Both the position numbers and the translations under genes were made by a program. Below, one piece after another: positions 7,359 through 7,547 of a stretch of 7,547 nt of DNA. The stretch is from an uncultured Eubacterium sp. (GTDB taxonomy: Bacteria > Bacillota > Clostridia > Peptostreptococcales > Anaerovoracaceae): positions 1-7,547 of the forward strand of contig CAJJPZ010000104.1 in assembly GCA_905193765.1 (NCBI GenBank), in the 5' to 3' direction. The notes below the pieces were generated by a model that searched no databases, was not told the origin of the DNA, and worked only from the letters and a program-made list of their open reading frames with translations. Every line of letters starts with the position of its first letter. Position 1 is the stretch's first letter.

Positions 7359-7378
7359 ACCGTTGAAATTTCAACGGT
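7359..7378. repeat. Perfect 20-bp palindrome upstream of the tRNA promoter
   Basis: ACCGTTGAAA at 7359-7368 is followed immediately by its exact reverse complement at 7369-7378. It ends 45 bases before the -35 box of the tRNA promoter. With no spacer it looks more like a binding site for a dimeric protein than a hairpin. As RNA it could form an 8-bp stem with an AATT loop, but no T-run follows, so a terminator is unlikely. The binding protein, if any, is unknown. Confidence 0.6.
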
Positions 7379-7423
7379 AAAGGAGAATGGTAAAAAAGGA
7401 CGAAAAAAATCTGCTCAAAAGTG

Positions 7424-7452
7424 TTGACAGATATGGGGTTTTGCTGTATAGT
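7424..7452 (+). promoter_or_regulatory. Sigma-70-type promoter of tRNA-Val
   Basis: The -35 box TTGACA (7424-7429) is a perfect consensus. After 17 bases comes TATAGT (7447-7452), matching five of six consensus bases. Transcription would begin near 7459, leaving a leader of about 30 bases before the tRNA, to be removed by RNase P. Box quality and spacing fit a strong stable-RNA promoter. Confidence 0.88.
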
Positions 7453-7488
7453 AAGTAACTGTGCCGATGAGGTAACGGCGAAACACAC

Positions 7489-7547
7489 GGGCGCTTAGCT
7501 CAGCTGGGAGAGCATCTGCCTTACAAGCAGAGGGTCACAGGTTCGAG
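7489..7547 (+). tRNA. tRNA-Val (anticodon TAC), 3' end beyond the window
   Basis: The 5' acceptor arm is GGGCGCT (7489-7495), followed by TA and the D arm GCTC...GAGC. The anticodon stem is TCTGC/GCAGA around the loop CTTACAA, which places TAC at positions 34-36 and reads the GTA/GTG valine codons. The variable loop is GGGTC and the T arm begins ACAGGTTCGAG at the window end. The sequence closely resembles bacterial tRNA-Val(UAC). About 17 bases including the 3' acceptor strand are missing, so acceptor pairing and an encoded CCA cannot be checked. Whether it heads a tRNA cluster cannot be seen. Confidence 0.95.

Larger units (their letters stand above)
7129..7423. other. AT-rich non-coding region between the large gene and the tRNA promoter
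   Basis: These 295 bases contain no credible gene. They are much richer in A/T runs than the coding region and carry at least four inverted repeats (7139-7196, 7206-7254, 7272-7312, 7359-7378). A further T-run lies at 7333-7339. The only sizeable open frame is on the minus strand, is F/K-rich and begins against the tRNA. The region most likely combines termination of the large gene with upstream control of the tRNA. Confidence 0.7.

Noticed and set aside
7204..7488. Minus-strand open frame of 94 codons between the large gene and the tRNA
   Set aside because: Its start abuts the tRNA gene, it runs across the tRNA promoter and the hairpins, and its translation is F/K-rich low-complexity sequence produced by A/T runs.

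Overview
This window is dominated by one very large gene for a repeat-built, BspA-like leucine-rich-repeat protein (about 2,282 residues, plus strand, 280-7128). Before it lies the 3' end of an unidentified gene. After it come roughly 300 bases of AT-rich, hairpin-rich non-coding DNA, a strong sigma-70-type promoter, and the first 59 bases of a tRNA-Val (anticodon TAC) cut off by the window end.

Organism: the consensus TTGACA/TATAGT promoter and the strong Shine-Dalgarno before a TTG start indicate a bacterium. The protein family (BspA 26-residue repeats, an InlB/Listeria-Bacteroides repeat, MBG/YDG-type Ig-like repeats, a BIG2-like end) is typical of host-associated anaerobic Bacillota, such as Clostridia or Erysipelotrichia of gut or mouth. 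The gene often uses ATA for Ile and AGG/AGA for Arg. I cannot name a genus.

Layout: 2-220 is the C-terminal 72 codons of an unknown protein; 221-279 is a short gap holding the ribosome binding site. The large gene encodes, in order, a BspA-type N-terminal cap (280-474), 11 leucine-rich repeats of 26 residues (475-1302), a linker, one InlB-type repeat (1480-1704), an unassigned Ig-like linker (1705-1977), 21 tandem Ig-like repeats of 76-78 residues (1978-6885) and a BIG2-like C-terminal domain (6886-7125). Region 7129-7423 has no credible gene but holds several inverted repeats, one a possible terminator and one a perfect 20-bp palindrome. The tRNA promoter is at 7424-7452 and the tRNA begins at 7489.

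How it fits together: the large protein looks like an adhesin or surface stalk, with a leucine-rich-repeat head on a long stack of Ig-like domains. However, it shows no signal peptide and no recognisable cell-wall or membrane anchor, which is the main puzzle. The tRNA is probably an independent transcription unit. I see no convincing new multi-gene system. The points most worth a second look are the missing export signal, a 24-residue in-frame insert in repeat 17, the recurrent cysteine at one position in 11 of the 21 repeats, and the structured DNA between the large gene and the tRNA.
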